Shown here: piece after piece, positions 51,455 through 59,684 of the stretch
Layout: each line of letters opens with the position of its first letter
How positions within the stretch are numbered: position 1 is the stretch's first letter
Translations under genes and position numbers: made by a program
The notes under the pieces: model-generated
What the model saw: only the letters and a program-made list of their open reading frames with translations
Databases searched by the model: none
Told to the model about the DNA's origin: nothing
From: Glycomyces harbinensis
GTDB taxonomy: Bacteria; Actinomycetota; Actinomycetes; Mycobacteriales; Micromonosporaceae
NCBI RefSeq assembly: GCF_900101745.1
Contig: NZ_FNAD01000001.1
Location: 434,001 to 498,000, forward strand
DNA length: 64,000 nucleotides
Direction of reading: 5' to 3'

Positions 51455-52348
51455 ATGACCACCCCAGTCCTGACCACGCACCTGCTCACCAAGCGCTACG
51501 GCACCCAGTCCGCCCTCACCGAAGCCACCCTCGACATCCCCGCCGGGCGCATCGTCGGCCTCGTCGGCCCCAACGGCGCCGGCAAGTCCACCCTCCTCGC
51601 CCTCGCCGCCGGACTCGTCCGGCCCACCAGCGGCACCATCGAAGTCCTCGGCCGCCGCCCCGCCGCCGACGCCGCCCAGCTCGCCCGCGTCGGCTTCGTC
51701 GCCCAGGACACCCCCGTCTACGCCGGCCTCAGCGTCGCCGACCACCTCACACTGGGGGAGAAGCTCAACCCGCACTGGGACAAGCAACTCGCCCGCCAGC
51801 GCGTCGAACAAGTCGGGCTCGACCCCAAGAAGAAGGCCGGGCGCCTCTCCGGCGGCCAGAAAGCCCAACTGGCCCTCACCCTCGCCGCCGCCAAACGCCC
51901 CGAACTGCTCGTCTTCGACGAACCAGTCGCCGCCCTCGACCCCCTCGCACGCAGGGCCTTCCTCCAGAACCTCATGGAGTTCGTCGCCGACATGGACGTC
52001 TCCGTCATCCTCTCCTCGCACCTCCTCGGCGACGTCGAACGCGTCTGCGACCACCTCGTCGTCCTCGCCGAATCCCGCGTCCAGGTCGCCGGCGACATCG
52101 ACGACCTCACCGGGGCGCACCACCGCGTCGTCGGCCCCCGCGGCACCCTCGACGCCCTCCCCGAGGGCGTCGACGTCATCGCAGCCGACCACACCGACCG
52201 CCAGACCACCCTCATCGTCCACAACACCACCGGACGACCCCTCGACCTCCCCGGCGCCGAAACCGTCGGCCTCGAAGACATGGTCCTGACCTACCTCCAC
52301 CGCGCCGAAGGCATCGGCGTCCCGACCCTCCAGGAGACCCGCTCATGA
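51455..52348 (+). CDS. ABC transporter ATP-binding protein
   Basis: The 297-residue ATPase has Walker A GPNGAGKS (38-45), Q-loop VAQD, signature LSGGQKAQL, Walker B LLVFDEP and H-loop SSHLL. The C-terminal 80 residues are an extra domain typical of export-type (ABC-2) ATPases. Its end overlaps the permease start by four bases. YtrA-linked systems are often induced by cell-wall antibiotics; whether this one is cannot be read. Confidence 0.93.
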   Translation: MTTPVLTTHLLTKRYGTQSALTEATLDIPAGRIVGLVGPNGAGKSTLLALAAGLVRPTSGTIEVLGRRPAADAAQLARVGFVAQDTPVYAGLSVADHLTLGEKLNPHWDKQLARQRVEQVGLDPKKKAGRLSGGQKAQLALTLAAAKRPELLVFDEPVAALDPLARRAFLQNLMEFVADMDVSVILSSHLLGDVERVCDHLVVLAESRVQVAGDIDDLTGAHHRVVGPRGTLDALPEGVDVIAADHTDRQTTLIVHNTTGRPLDLPGAETVGLEDMVLTYLHRAEGIGVPTLQETRS

Positions 52349-53337
52349 TCTGGCTGACCTGGCGTCAGATGCGCGCCCAGACCCTCTGGACCGCCGGTGT
52401 CCTGGCCGCAATCGGCGCCTACCTGCTCTACCTGGCCGCCGCCGTCCGCGAGTCCTACCGCGTCAACGTCACCGAGTGCACCACCGCCTGCGACGAAGCC
52501 GCCCACCTCTTCGGCGACGAGTTCGGCTCCGGCCTGCTCATGCTCGGCCTGCTCCTGCTCGCCGGACCCGCCCTCATCGGCGCCTTCTGGGGCGCCCCCC
52601 TCATCACCCGCGAACTCGAGACCGGCACCCACCGCCTCGTGTGGAACCAGTCGGTCACCCGCACCAGATGGCTCGCCGTGAAACTCGTGATCGTCGGGGG
52701 AGTGAGCGTCCTGTTCACCGGCACCCTCAGCCTGCTGCTGACCTGGGCCGCCGGCCCCTACGACAAGCTCGTGGACAGCCGCTTCGAACCGCTGACGTTC
52801 GCCGCGAGAGACCTCGCCCCGTTCGGGTACGCGATCCTGGCCTTCACCCTCGGGCTCGTGATCGGCGTGCTCGTCCGCAAGACGCTCGCGGCCATGGCCC
52901 TCACCCTGGTCGCGTTCGTGGTCTTCCAGCTGCTCATGGCGAACGTCCTCAGGCCCCACTTCACCGAGCCGGTCACCGAGACCATCACCTGGGCCGACGC
53001 CAACACCGTCGGGCAGATCGACGCGTTCGGCATCGGCTCCGAAGGCGCGGGCATCCAGGAATACCAGATCCAAGGCGCCTGGGTCCTCGACGACCTCATC
53101 ACCGTCTACAAGGGCGACGGGACCGCGTTCGACGAGTCCGACCTCGACACCTGCGACGCCCAAGGCGCCACCACCCCCGACGAGTGCCTGCGCGCCATGG
53201 ACGCCACCTTCGACGTGACCTATCACCCCGCCGACCGGTACTGGACGTTCCAGTGGATCGAGCTCGGCGGCGCGCTCGCGCTGTCGGCGGTGCTCCTGGG
53301 CGTCGCGTTCTGGCGCATCCCCCGCGGCATCAACTGA
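52345..53337 (+). CDS. ABC-2-type permease
   Basis: The 330-residue membrane protein has about six helices: one near the N-terminus, four between 70 and 215, and one at the C-terminus, with a large extracytoplasmic loop (215-300) containing two cysteines. WLTWRQMRAQ at the N-terminus and the LITRELETGTHRL segment are typical of ABC-2 permeases. It pairs with the ATPase upstream to form an exporter of unknown substrate. Confidence 0.85.
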   Translation: MIWLTWRQMRAQTLWTAGVLAAIGAYLLYLAAAVRESYRVNVTECTTACDEAAHLFGDEFGSGLLMLGLLLLAGPALIGAFWGAPLITRELETGTHRLVWNQSVTRTRWLAVKLVIVGGVSVLFTGTLSLLLTWAAGPYDKLVDSRFEPLTFAARDLAPFGYAILAFTLGLVIGVLVRKTLAAMALTLVAFVVFQLLMANVLRPHFTEPVTETITWADANTVGQIDAFGIGSEGAGIQEYQIQGAWVLDDLITVYKGDGTAFDESDLDTCDAQGATTPDECLRAMDATFDVTYHPADRYWTFQWIELGGALALSAVLLGVAFWRIPRGIN

Positions 53338-53343
53338 GATTCC

Positions 53344-53391
53344 CGCAAGTGATGGTGGGTGGGGCCTAGGCCCCACCCACCATTACTTGCG
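53344..53391. terminator. 48-bp near-perfect palindromic terminator
   Basis: Twenty-three-base arms beginning CGCAAGTGATGGTGG and ending CCATTACTTGCG meet at a central CCTAGG with one G/T mismatch (a wobble pair in RNA). It separates the convergent ABC permease and VOC genes and should end both transcripts. Confidence 0.88.
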
Positions 53392-53402
53392 TCGCCGAGC
53401 GC

Positions 53403-53807
53403 CTACGCGCCGGTGATGTTGACCATCCAGCCGATGCCGAACCGGTCCACCAGGGCGCCGAACTCGTCGCCCCACATCTGCTTCTCCAGGGGGATGTTCA
53501 CCGAGCCGCCCTCGCTCAGGCCCTGGAAATAGCCGCGCAGCTCGTCCGCATCCTCGCCCGAGAGGCTGATCGAGATGTTCTCACCGGGCTTGTAGTCCAT
53601 GCCCGGAGGCGTGTCCGAGGCCATCAGCGTGAACCCGGCGCTCGAGGTGAGCTGGGCGTGCATGACCTTGTCCGCGTCCTCACCGGGCATCCCGGACTCG
53701 CCGAACGTGTTCACCTTCAACTCGCCGCCGAGCACGCCCTGGTAGAACTCCATGGCCTCACGTGCGTCCCCGTTGAACGCCACGTACGGATTGAGGATCG
53801 AACCCAT
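53403..53807 (-). CDS. VOC/PhnB-like (glyoxalase-fold) protein
   Basis: The 134-residue protein starts at ATG 53807 (GAAGGGAG upstream) and has the PhnB/YjdN pattern NPYVAFNGDAREAMEFYQGV, MHAQLTSSAGFTLMASD, and WGDEFGALVDRFGIGWMVNI. Members adopt the vicinal-oxygen-chelate fold; most have no established reaction. The segment it occupies is bracketed by inverted ten-base copies TCCCGCAAGT (53341) and ACTTGCGGGA (54070). Confidence 0.9.
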   Translation of the reverse strand: MGSILNPYVAFNGDAREAMEFYQGVLGGELKVNTFGESGMPGEDADKVMHAQLTSSAGFTLMASDTPPGMDYKPGENISISLSGEDADELRGYFQGLSEGGSVNIPLEKQMWGDEFGALVDRFGIGWMVNITGA

Positions 53808-54129
53808 CGCAGACTCCCTTCGTCGTCGAAGCGATACACCGCCATCCTCGCAAGCGCGGCCGAGGCGCACACGCGAATCGGCAACGACCCCCGCACTGCC
53901 CGAACGGATTTTCGCGGACCCGGCGGCCGAGGCGCCGACATCGCACCCATGTGGTCAATGGTCGGGTCGCCCGACCAACCACCGGCCCCCAGAGCGCCCG
54001 GATCGACCGCGACGGGCCCACGGCGGCCGGGGCGTCCGGCCACTCGGGTTCGGCCCCCCAGATGTCATAACTTGCGGGAACGGCACTTCTCGTGAGTTAT
54101 ATATCGGGAGGCGACACGCTTGTTTTTCT
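53808..54129. other. Non-coding gap with one stem-loop
   Basis: No credible gene is seen here. It holds an inverted repeat TGGTCGGG-TCG-CCCGACCA (53959-53977) and the ten-base ACTTGCGGGA (54070-54079), then turns AT-rich from about 54095. The minus-strand promoter of the VOC gene must lie at its left end. Confidence 0.5.
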
Positions 54130-54170
54130 ATTATTTAAATATTAAAACCGGAATTAAATAATGTTATGAT
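54130..54170 (+). promoter_or_regulatory. AT-rich promoter with long inverted repeat
   Basis: The perfect inverted repeat ATTATTTAA-N15-TTAAATAAT (54130-54138 and 54154-54162) surrounds a -35-like TTAAAA (54142-54147). The -10 TATGAT (54165-54170) is 17 bp further on and only six bases from ATG 54177. The stretch is strikingly AT-rich for this genome. Autoregulation by the coiled-coil protein is inferred. Confidence 0.65.
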
Positions 54171-54176
54171 GTGGGC

Positions 54177-55268
54177 ATGACGAAAACAGGTACGACCGTG
54201 ACGACCGCCGCCAAGACCGCGACGCTGTGCAAGCGGTGCGGGACGCCGATCCCGCAGCAGCCCGGGCGCGGGCGCCCGCGCCTGTACTGCGCCGAGGGCG
54301 ACTGCGCCGCCCAGGCCAAACGCCAGCGCGAGCTGCGCCGGGCCACGCCGGGATTGGAGGGTGCGCTGGCGCGGGCCGAGGAGCTGTACGAGCAGATCGA
54401 GCAGTCGATGGCCTCGGCGCTGGCGCCGCTCGCTGAGGCGTTGCGGGCCGAGACGGATCCGGCCCAGGTCGAGGCGCGGCTCGCGGAGGTGCGGTCGGAT
54501 GCGGCGGGTGCGGTGGCGGCGGCGCGGGCGGAGCGCGATGAGGTGGCCGCTCGGGCGTCGTCGCTGCGTGAGGAGTTGGCGGCCGCTCATGCGGAGGCTG
54601 AGCGGGCGGCGGCGGCGTTGGAGGCGGCCGGGGTGCGGGCGAAGGAGGCGGTGTCGGCGCGACTGGAGGCGGTTCGTGCCGCTGAGGGTGCCCGTGAGGA
54701 GGCGGCGCAGGCGTTGGCGGCGGCGGGTGAGGCCGGGCGTTTGCGCGCGGAGGCTGAGGAGGCGGCGGGTGCGGCTCGTGAGTCGGCGCGGGTGGCGGTG
54801 GCCGAGCGCGAGGCGGCGGTGGCCGCGCGGGCAGAGTCCGAGCAGGTGGCGGCGGCGGCTCGGGGCGAGGCGGTGTTGGAGCGGTCGCGTGCTGAGGAGG
54901 TCGCGGCGGAGGCGGCTGAGGCGTTGCGGGCCGGTGAGGCGGCGTTGGAGCGGGCCGAGGCGCGGGTGCGGGCGGTCGGGGCTGAGCGTGATGCGGAGCG
55001 GTCGCGGGTGGAGTCGCTGGTGGCGGAGGTGGCGGTGGCGCGCCGTGATGCGGAGCAGGCGGGTGGCCTGGCGGTGGAGCGGGAGTCGGCGTTGCGTGCG
55101 GTGCAGGCGGATCTGGCCGGTGTGGTCGGTGATCTGCGGGTGTCGGCGTCGCGGTTGGAGGCGGCGGAGGCCGCCGGTGTCGAGTTGCGGGGTGAGGCGG
55201 CGTCGTGGCGTGAGCGGGCGTTGGCGGCCGAGGCGCGGTTGGCGGCGTTGGAGCGCCGGGAGGGTTAG
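54177..55268 (+). CDS. Zinc-finger protein with ~300-residue coiled coil (KfrA-like)
   Basis: The 363-residue product has an N-terminal zinc-knuckle candidate (Cys18, Cys21, Cys38, Cys43 in LCKRCGTPIP and GRPRLYCAEGDC) and then, from about residue 55 to the end, an uninterrupted Ala/Glu/Arg-rich heptad region. The layout (small DNA-binding head, long alanine-rich coil) recalls plasmid KfrA/TelA-type segregation or nucleoid proteins, but the head is a zinc finger rather than a KfrA helix-turn-helix, so homology is unproven. The ATG is leaderless; a GTG at 54171 is less likely. No signal or membrane helix. Confidence 0.7.
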   Translation: MTKTGTTVTTAAKTATLCKRCGTPIPQQPGRGRPRLYCAEGDCAAQAKRQRELRRATPGLEGALARAEELYEQIEQSMASALAPLAEALRAETDPAQVEARLAEVRSDAAGAVAAARAERDEVAARASSLREELAAAHAEAERAAAALEAAGVRAKEAVSARLEAVRAAEGAREEAAQALAAAGEAGRLRAEAEEAAGAARESARVAVAEREAAVAARAESEQVAAAARGEAVLERSRAEEVAAEAAEALRAGEAALERAEARVRAVGAERDAERSRVESLVAEVAVARRDAEQAGGLAVERESALRAVQADLAGVVGDLRVSASRLEAAEAAGVELRGEAASWRERALAAEARLAALERREG

Positions 55269-55276
55269 GTCCTGCT

Positions 55277-55291
55277 CCCCCGTGCCGGGGG
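55277..55291 (+). terminator. Short terminator of the coiled-coil gene
   Basis: CCCCCG-TGC-CGGGGG is followed by TTGCGTGTTTTG, a reasonable intrinsic terminator nine bases past the stop. Confidence 0.65.
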
Positions 55292-55319
55292 TTGCGTGTT
55301 TTGTCTGGTTCTTGGGTTC

Positions 55320-55347
55320 GGGCCCCGGCGGTCGTCCGTCGGGGCCC
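55320..55347 (-). terminator. Terminator of the DinB gene
   Basis: GGGCCCCG-g-CGG pairs with CCG-t-CGGGGCCC around TCGT, nine bases past the DinB stop. Confidence 0.65.
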
Positions 55348-55355
55348 GGGCGCCT

Positions 55356-55940
55356 TCAGATGCCGGCGGCTTGGCGGGCGGCCTGTTCGACCTTGTCGTG
55401 GTAGGCGGTCCACCAGGCCTGGTCGCCTTCGGGGAGGTTGTCGGCGCCGTCGCGCAGGCCGGCGGCGCCGTCGATGGTTTCGCGGACGATGTCGGCGTGT
55501 CCGGCGTGGCGGTTGAGTTCGGCGATCATGTGGATGAGGATCTGGTGGAGGGTGACGGTGGCGCGTTCTTCGGGCCACCAGGGGACGTGGCCGGTGGCGT
55601 CGAGGTCGAGTGCACTGATGGTGGCGTCGGCGTGGTCCCAGACGCGGGCGTAGAGGGCGAGGAGGTCGGCGGTGGATTCTTCGGGGGTGGCCCACATGTC
55701 GGCGTTGGCTTCGGCGTCGGGGTCGAACCAGGGGTGGGTTTCGGGGAAGGGGCGGTCGAATACGGACCCGAAGTAGTCGGCGCTGACGCAGGAGAGGTGT
55801 TTGACCAGGCCGAGGAGGTTGGTGCCGGTGGGGGTGAGGGGTCGGCGGAGGTCGTACTCCCCCAGGCCTTCGAGTTTCCACAGGACGGCGTCGCGGGCGG
55901 TCGTGAGGTATCGGTGCAGGTGGGTTTTCGGGTCGGTCAT
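55356..55940 (-). CDS. DinB/DUF664-family protein
   Basis: The 194-residue protein is a four-helix DinB-like fold with the three metal-binding histidines visible in LLGLVKHLSCVSADYF, LHQILIHMIAELNRHAGHAD. DUF664 members are thiol-dependent enzymes or stress proteins of unknown substrate. ATG 55940 is the first start consistent with the family N-terminus. It precedes nothing obviously related; the monooxygenase-fold gene is 29 bases upstream on the same strand. Confidence 0.88.
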   Translation of the reverse strand: MTDPKTHLHRYLTTARDAVLWKLEGLGEYDLRRPLTPTGTNLLGLVKHLSCVSADYFGSVFDRPFPETHPWFDPDAEANADMWATPEESTADLLALYARVWDHADATISALDLDATGHVPWWPEERATVTLHQILIHMIAELNRHAGHADIVRETIDGAAGLRDGADNLPEGDQAWWTAYHDKVEQAARQAAGI

Positions 55941-55969
55941 GGGTTGGAGTGTGTCATCGGGGTGTGACA

Positions 55970-56269
55970 TCAGAGGCTGATGGGTGTCGATTCGAATACT
56001 TGGACGTCGGCGGGGGCGGCGCGGTAGGGGTCGAGGTGGGCGGCGATCTCGGTGTGGTGGGGTGCGTCGAGGTGGGCGTTGAGGGCGGCGATGTCGGCCC
56101 AGGCTTCGACGCAGATGAAGGTGTTGGGTTCGTCGAGGGCTTCCCAGAAGCGGTAGGCGAGGCAGCCGGTGTCGTGTTCGAGGGTGGCGGCCTGGAGGGC
56201 GCGGAGGCCGTCGAGGTAGGCCTCGCGGTGCTCGGGGAGGGCGTGCAGGTAGGCGTGGACGGTGATCAT
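55970..56269 (-). CDS. Antibiotic biosynthesis monooxygenase-fold protein
   Basis: The 99-residue protein (MITVHAYLHALPEHREAYLD, HDTGCLAYRFWEALDEPNTF, FICVEAWADIAALNAHLDAP) has the ABM dimeric ferredoxin-like fold of YgiN-type quinol monooxygenases and heme-degrading relatives. Substrate unknown. ATG 56269 is used; a GTG nine bases upstream is possible. Transcribed towards the DinB gene and probably with it. Confidence 0.87.
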   Translation of the reverse strand: MITVHAYLHALPEHREAYLDGLRALQAATLEHDTGCLAYRFWEALDEPNTFICVEAWADIAALNAHLDAPHHTEIAAHLDPYRAAPADVQVFESTPISL

Positions 56270-56333
56270 GTCGTTCACGGTAGCGGTGCAATCGGGTTGC
56301 GGGAGCGGTTGGGTGTTGTTAGCGTGGCGCGCG

Positions 56334-57080
56334 ATGACTTCTCATGACGGGCCGGTTCGATTCGGCCATCTCGATTGCAACTCCCCCATCGCCTCGTGGC
56401 GGTTCGAACGCCAGGTGGAGGAGTGTGCGGCTTCGTCGCCGCGGTCCATCGTCGACATCGGGTGCGGGTGGGGTGAGCTGCTGCAGCGCGTCGCGGCCCG
56501 GGTGCCGGGGGCGCGGGCGCACGGGATCGATTCGGATGTGGAGCTGCTGGAGCGGGGCCGGGCGGGGGCGGCCGCGCGCGGGATCGCCGACCGGGTCGAG
56601 TTCGTGGAGTACCGGGGCGAGGACTGGACCGAGCCGGCGGATCTGGTGCTGTCCATCGGTGCGCCGCATGCGTTCGGTACCAGTGAGGACGCGCTGCGGG
56701 AGCTGTTCAAGCTCGTCGAGCCCGGCGGGCGGCTGCTGTTCGGGGACGGGATCTGGAACCGGGTGCCGACCGAGGCGGATCTGGCGGCCATGTGGCCGGA
56801 GACGACGGTCGACGAGTGGCGGCTGCTGCCGGATCTGGTGGACGTCGCGGTCGCGGTGGGGTTCCGGCCGCTGCGGGTGGAGGCGATCGAGCAGTCCGAG
56901 TGGGACGATTTCGAGTCGCAGTACCTGGCGGACAAGGAGGTCTGGCTGCTGGCCAACCCCGGTCATCCGAAGGCCGCGGAGGTTCGCGAGGCGGCCGACC
57001 GGCACCGGGACTGGTGGCTGCGCGGCCACCGCGGGGTGCTCGGGTTCGCGTATCTGACGCTGGGTCGCCCGGTCGATTGA
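56334..57080 (+). CDS. SAM-dependent methyltransferase
   Basis: The 248-residue protein has a class I Rossmann methyltransferase core: motif I IVDIGCGWGELLQ, HGIDSDVELLERGR for the ribose-binding acidic strand, and LVLSIGAPHAFGT for motif IV. The substrate is unknown. ATG 56334 is chosen because it begins the conserved domain and follows a TAGCGT -10-like sequence by nine bases; the longer reading from 56262 would overlap the divergent gene. Confidence 0.87.
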   Translation: MTSHDGPVRFGHLDCNSPIASWRFERQVEECAASSPRSIVDIGCGWGELLQRVAARVPGARAHGIDSDVELLERGRAGAAARGIADRVEFVEYRGEDWTEPADLVLSIGAPHAFGTSEDALRELFKLVEPGGRLLFGDGIWNRVPTEADLAAMWPETTVDEWRLLPDLVDVAVAVGFRPLRVEAIEQSEWDDFESQYLADKEVWLLANPGHPKAAEVREAADRHRDWWLRGHRGVLGFAYLTLGRPVD

Positions 57081-57153
57081 CGGTGTGCGGAAGGCCCTGG
57101 GCCCTTGGCGGGGTTCGGGGCCTTTCGTCGTGCCCGGGGCCCCTCCCCCGGTC

Positions 57154-57540
57154 TCAGGCGCGGCGTTCGCGCCAGGCGGCGACCTCGTCGTCGACGTTGC
57201 GCAGGCCGAAGCGCAGCGGCGGGCCGTCGATGGGGCCGATGAGGGCTTTCCTGATGCGGACGTTGAGGGCCGCGACAGTCTCGCGCACGGCTTCCTCGGT
57301 CCGGTGGCGGTCGAGCACGCCGGGCAGCTCCTCGACTTCGCGGGCCAGGCGCAGCGCCGGAGGCAGGGCGTCCAGGCCCAGGTTCTCACGGGTCGCCTGC
57401 TGGTGGAGCCACCAGTCCTCGGCCAGGGGCCGCCCGATGCCCGGCAGGGGCTTGCCAGCGCCGGGGAGGTTCTTGAACTCGCCGCGGGCCTCGGCCTCGT
57501 GGATCTGGCGGTCGACCCCGCGCAGTTGCCGGTCGCTCAT
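57154..57540 (-). CDS. DUF1992 / DnaJ-C28-like protein
   Basis: The 128-residue protein starts at ATG 57540 (GGAGG upstream) and shows the DUF1992 pattern EAEARGEFKNLPGAGKPLPG and WWLHQQATRENLG, followed by a helical tail. The family occurs as stand-alone proteins in bacteria and fused to J-domains elsewhere; its role is undefined. A GC stem (AAGGCCC at 57091-57097 with GGGCCTT at 57118-57124) lies between it and the methyltransferase end. Confidence 0.9.
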   Translation of the reverse strand: MSDRQLRGVDRQIHEAEARGEFKNLPGAGKPLPGIGRPLAEDWWLHQQATRENLGLDALPPALRLAREVEELPGVLDRHRTEEAVRETVAALNVRIRKALIGPIDGPPLRFGLRNVDDEVAAWRERRA

Positions 57541-57583
57541 GGGGTCCTCCATGGGTGTCGGGTCCTGGGGCCCATGGTATCGG

Positions 57584-58240
57584 TCAGGCGGCGTGGACGA
57601 CGAGTGCGACCGCGGCGAACTGCACGGCGTAGGCCGCGAGCGTGAACGCGTGGAAGACCTCGTGGAAGCCGAACCACTGCACCGAGGGATTCGGGCGCTT
57701 GAGGGCGTAGACGACGCCGCCGATCGTGTAGAGCACCCCGCCGGTGATGATCAGCGCCGTCGCCCAGACCCCGGCCCCGGCGATGAGCTGGGGCATCACG
57801 AAGACCGCGGCCCAGCCCAAGATGATGTACAGCGGCGTGTACAGCCAGCGCGGGGCGCTCACCCAGAGGGTGCGGAAGGCGATGCCGGCGGCGGCGCCGG
57901 TCCACACGACGGTCAGGAGTGCGGTGCGGGCGGTGCCGTCGAGGGCGAGGGCGGCGATGGGTGTGTAGGTGCCGGCGATGATGAGGTAGATGTTGGCGTG
58001 GTCGAGGCGTTTGAGTCGGGTGGTGGCTTTGGGGTTCAGGTGGGTGCGGTGGTAGAGGGCGGAGATGCCGAAGAGTGCGGCGGAGGCGGCGATGTAGACG
58101 GCGGTGGTGAGGCGGGCGGTGGGGGTGGGTGCGGTGGCGACGAGGAGGAGTCCGGCGAGGATGGCGGTGGGGAAGGCGCCGAGGTGGAGCCAGCCGCGGA
58201 GGCGGGGTCGGGTGTCGGTGATGGTGGGTGCCAGTGCCAT
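57584..58240 (-). CDS. Hemolysin III / TrhA (PAQR-superfamily) membrane protein
   Basis: The 218-residue protein has seven membrane helices and the conserved residues of the family: ISALYHRTHLNPKATTRLKRLDHANIY contains the SALYH and LDH motifs and FHEVFHAF the C-terminal H-x(3)-H pair, together a probable metal site. Bacterial members affect membrane-lipid homeostasis; hemolytic activity is doubtful. The ATG lies six bases after TACGCT (leaderless). Confidence 0.92.
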   Translation of the reverse strand: MALAPTITDTRPRLRGWLHLGAFPTAILAGLLLVATAPTPTARLTTAVYIAASAALFGISALYHRTHLNPKATTRLKRLDHANIYLIIAGTYTPIAALALDGTARTALLTVVWTGAAAGIAFRTLWVSAPRWLYTPLYIILGWAAVFVMPQLIAGAGVWATALIITGGVLYTIGGVVYALKRPNPSVQWFGFHEVFHAFTLAAYAVQFAAVALVVHAA

Positions 58241-58246
58241 GGTTCG

Positions 58247-58394
58247 AGCGTACGTGCGGGGGTTACTGGTTGGTAGTGTCGCTGGTCCCCCGGTTGGTGG
58301 TGGGGTTAGGGGGTGTTCGCGGTGTCTGGTCGTGTCCTTGGGGCGGGCGGTTGCGTCCGAAGTGGCGTGGCTGGGTGGTTTGGGCCGTTAGGCT
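58247..58394. promoter_or_regulatory. Divergent leaderless promoters
   Basis: Minus-strand TACGCT (58252-58247) is six bases before the hemolysin III ATG; plus-strand TAGGCT (58389-58394) is six bases before the antiporter GTG at 58401. Nothing else is recognised in this gap. Confidence 0.5.
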
Positions 58395-58400
58395 CCGGCC

Positions 58401-59606
58401 GTGGACATGGTGATCAGCGACGACATGTCGGTGCAGTTGGTGGTGTTGGCGCTGGCGGCGGTGGCGGCGCCGCTGCTGGTGGATCGCTTGGAGCGGTGGG
58501 TGCGGCTGCCGAGTGTGGTGGTCGAGGTCGTGCTGGGGATCGTGATCGGGCCGCAGGTGCTGGGTCTGGTGGGTACGGGTGTGCTGTTGGAGACGGTGTC
58601 GCAGCTGGGTATGGCGATGCTGTTCTTCTTGGCGGGGTATGAGATCGATTTCCGTGCGGTGCGGGGTCGGCCGATCGCCGTGGCGGGTGCGGGGTGGTTG
58701 GTCTCGTTCGCTGTGGCGGCGGGGGTGTTGGCGCTGGCGGGTGCGGGGTCGGCGGTGTTGATCGTGGCGATCGGGTTGTGTTCGACGGCGTTGGGGACGA
58801 TTTTGCCGATCGCGCGGGATTCGGGGTTGTTGGCGGGGCCGGTGGGTCCGCATCTGATGGCGGTGGGGGCGGTGGGCGAGTTCGCGCCGATCGCTTTGCT
58901 GGCGTTGTTCTATTCGGAGGGTCATCATTCGGGGCGGACGACGCTGGTGATCGCTTTGGTGGGCCTCGCCGTCGCGGCGGCGGCGTTCGGGTCGCTGCGC
59001 CGTTCGGCGCGGGTGTCGCGGTTGCTGTCGGCGACGATGGGGACGAGTGCGCAGTTGGCGGTGCGGTTGTCGGTGCTGGTGTTGTTGGCGTCGGTGCTGT
59101 TGGCCGCGGAGATCGGGGTGGACATCGCGTTGGGGGCGTTCGCGGCGGGTGTGGTGATGCATGTGCTGTTGGCGGCGTTGAGCGAGCGCGAGGAGGAGTT
59201 GGTGCGGTCGAAGCTGGACGGGATCGGGTTCGGTGCGGTCGTCCCGGTGTTCTTCGTCTACACGGGGGTGACGTTCGATCTGGACGCTCTGGTGTCCTCG
59301 CCGGTGGCGTTGGCGTTGATCCCGGTGTTCTTGGGGGCGTTCGTTCTGGTGCGTGGGGTGGTGACGTTCGTGTTCGCCGGGCGGGTGCTGGCGGGTGGGT
59401 CGAGGCGGGCGTTGGGGGCGTTCGCGGCGACGCAGTTGCCGATCGTGGTGATCGCTTCGGCGACGGCCGCCGATCGGGGCCTGGTGTCGGCGTCGGTGGC
59501 CGCGGCGATGGTGGGGGCGGCGATGGTGTCGGTGCTGGTGTTCCCGCTCGTGGGGTTGCGGTGGGCGGGGAAGGACACTGCGGCTGTGGCGGCGGAGCCG
59601 ATCTAG
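58401..59606 (+). CDS. CPA2-family cation/proton antiporter
   Basis: The 401-residue protein has about twelve membrane helices and CPA2 features: GIVIGPQVLGLVGTG near the N-terminus, MLFFLAGYEIDF with the acidic residue of helix 3 and the paired acidic/polar helix 5 region (AVGAVGEFAPIALLA). It lacks a C-terminal RCK/TrkA-N domain, so regulation by nucleotide is unlikely. Na+ or K+ exchange for H+ is the family role. Codons are strongly G-ending (GTG, TTG, GCG). Confidence 0.9.
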   Translation: MDMVISDDMSVQLVVLALAAVAAPLLVDRLERWVRLPSVVVEVVLGIVIGPQVLGLVGTGVLLETVSQLGMAMLFFLAGYEIDFRAVRGRPIAVAGAGWLVSFAVAAGVLALAGAGSAVLIVAIGLCSTALGTILPIARDSGLLAGPVGPHLMAVGAVGEFAPIALLALFYSEGHHSGRTTLVIALVGLAVAAAAFGSLRRSARVSRLLSATMGTSAQLAVRLSVLVLLASVLLAAEIGVDIALGAFAAGVVMHVLLAALSEREEELVRSKLDGIGFGAVVPVFFVYTGVTFDLDALVSSPVALALIPVFLGAFVLVRGVVTFVFAGRVLAGGSRRALGAFAATQLPIVVIASATAADRGLVSASVAAAMVGAAMVSVLVFPLVGLRWAGKDTAAVAAEPI

Positions 59607-59684
59607 GGTCAGCGCTGGGGCGTAGCGGCGAATACGTTCGTTCGCGGATGTGGCGGTGCGGGGGCGGCGGCGAGTGTTGCGGGT

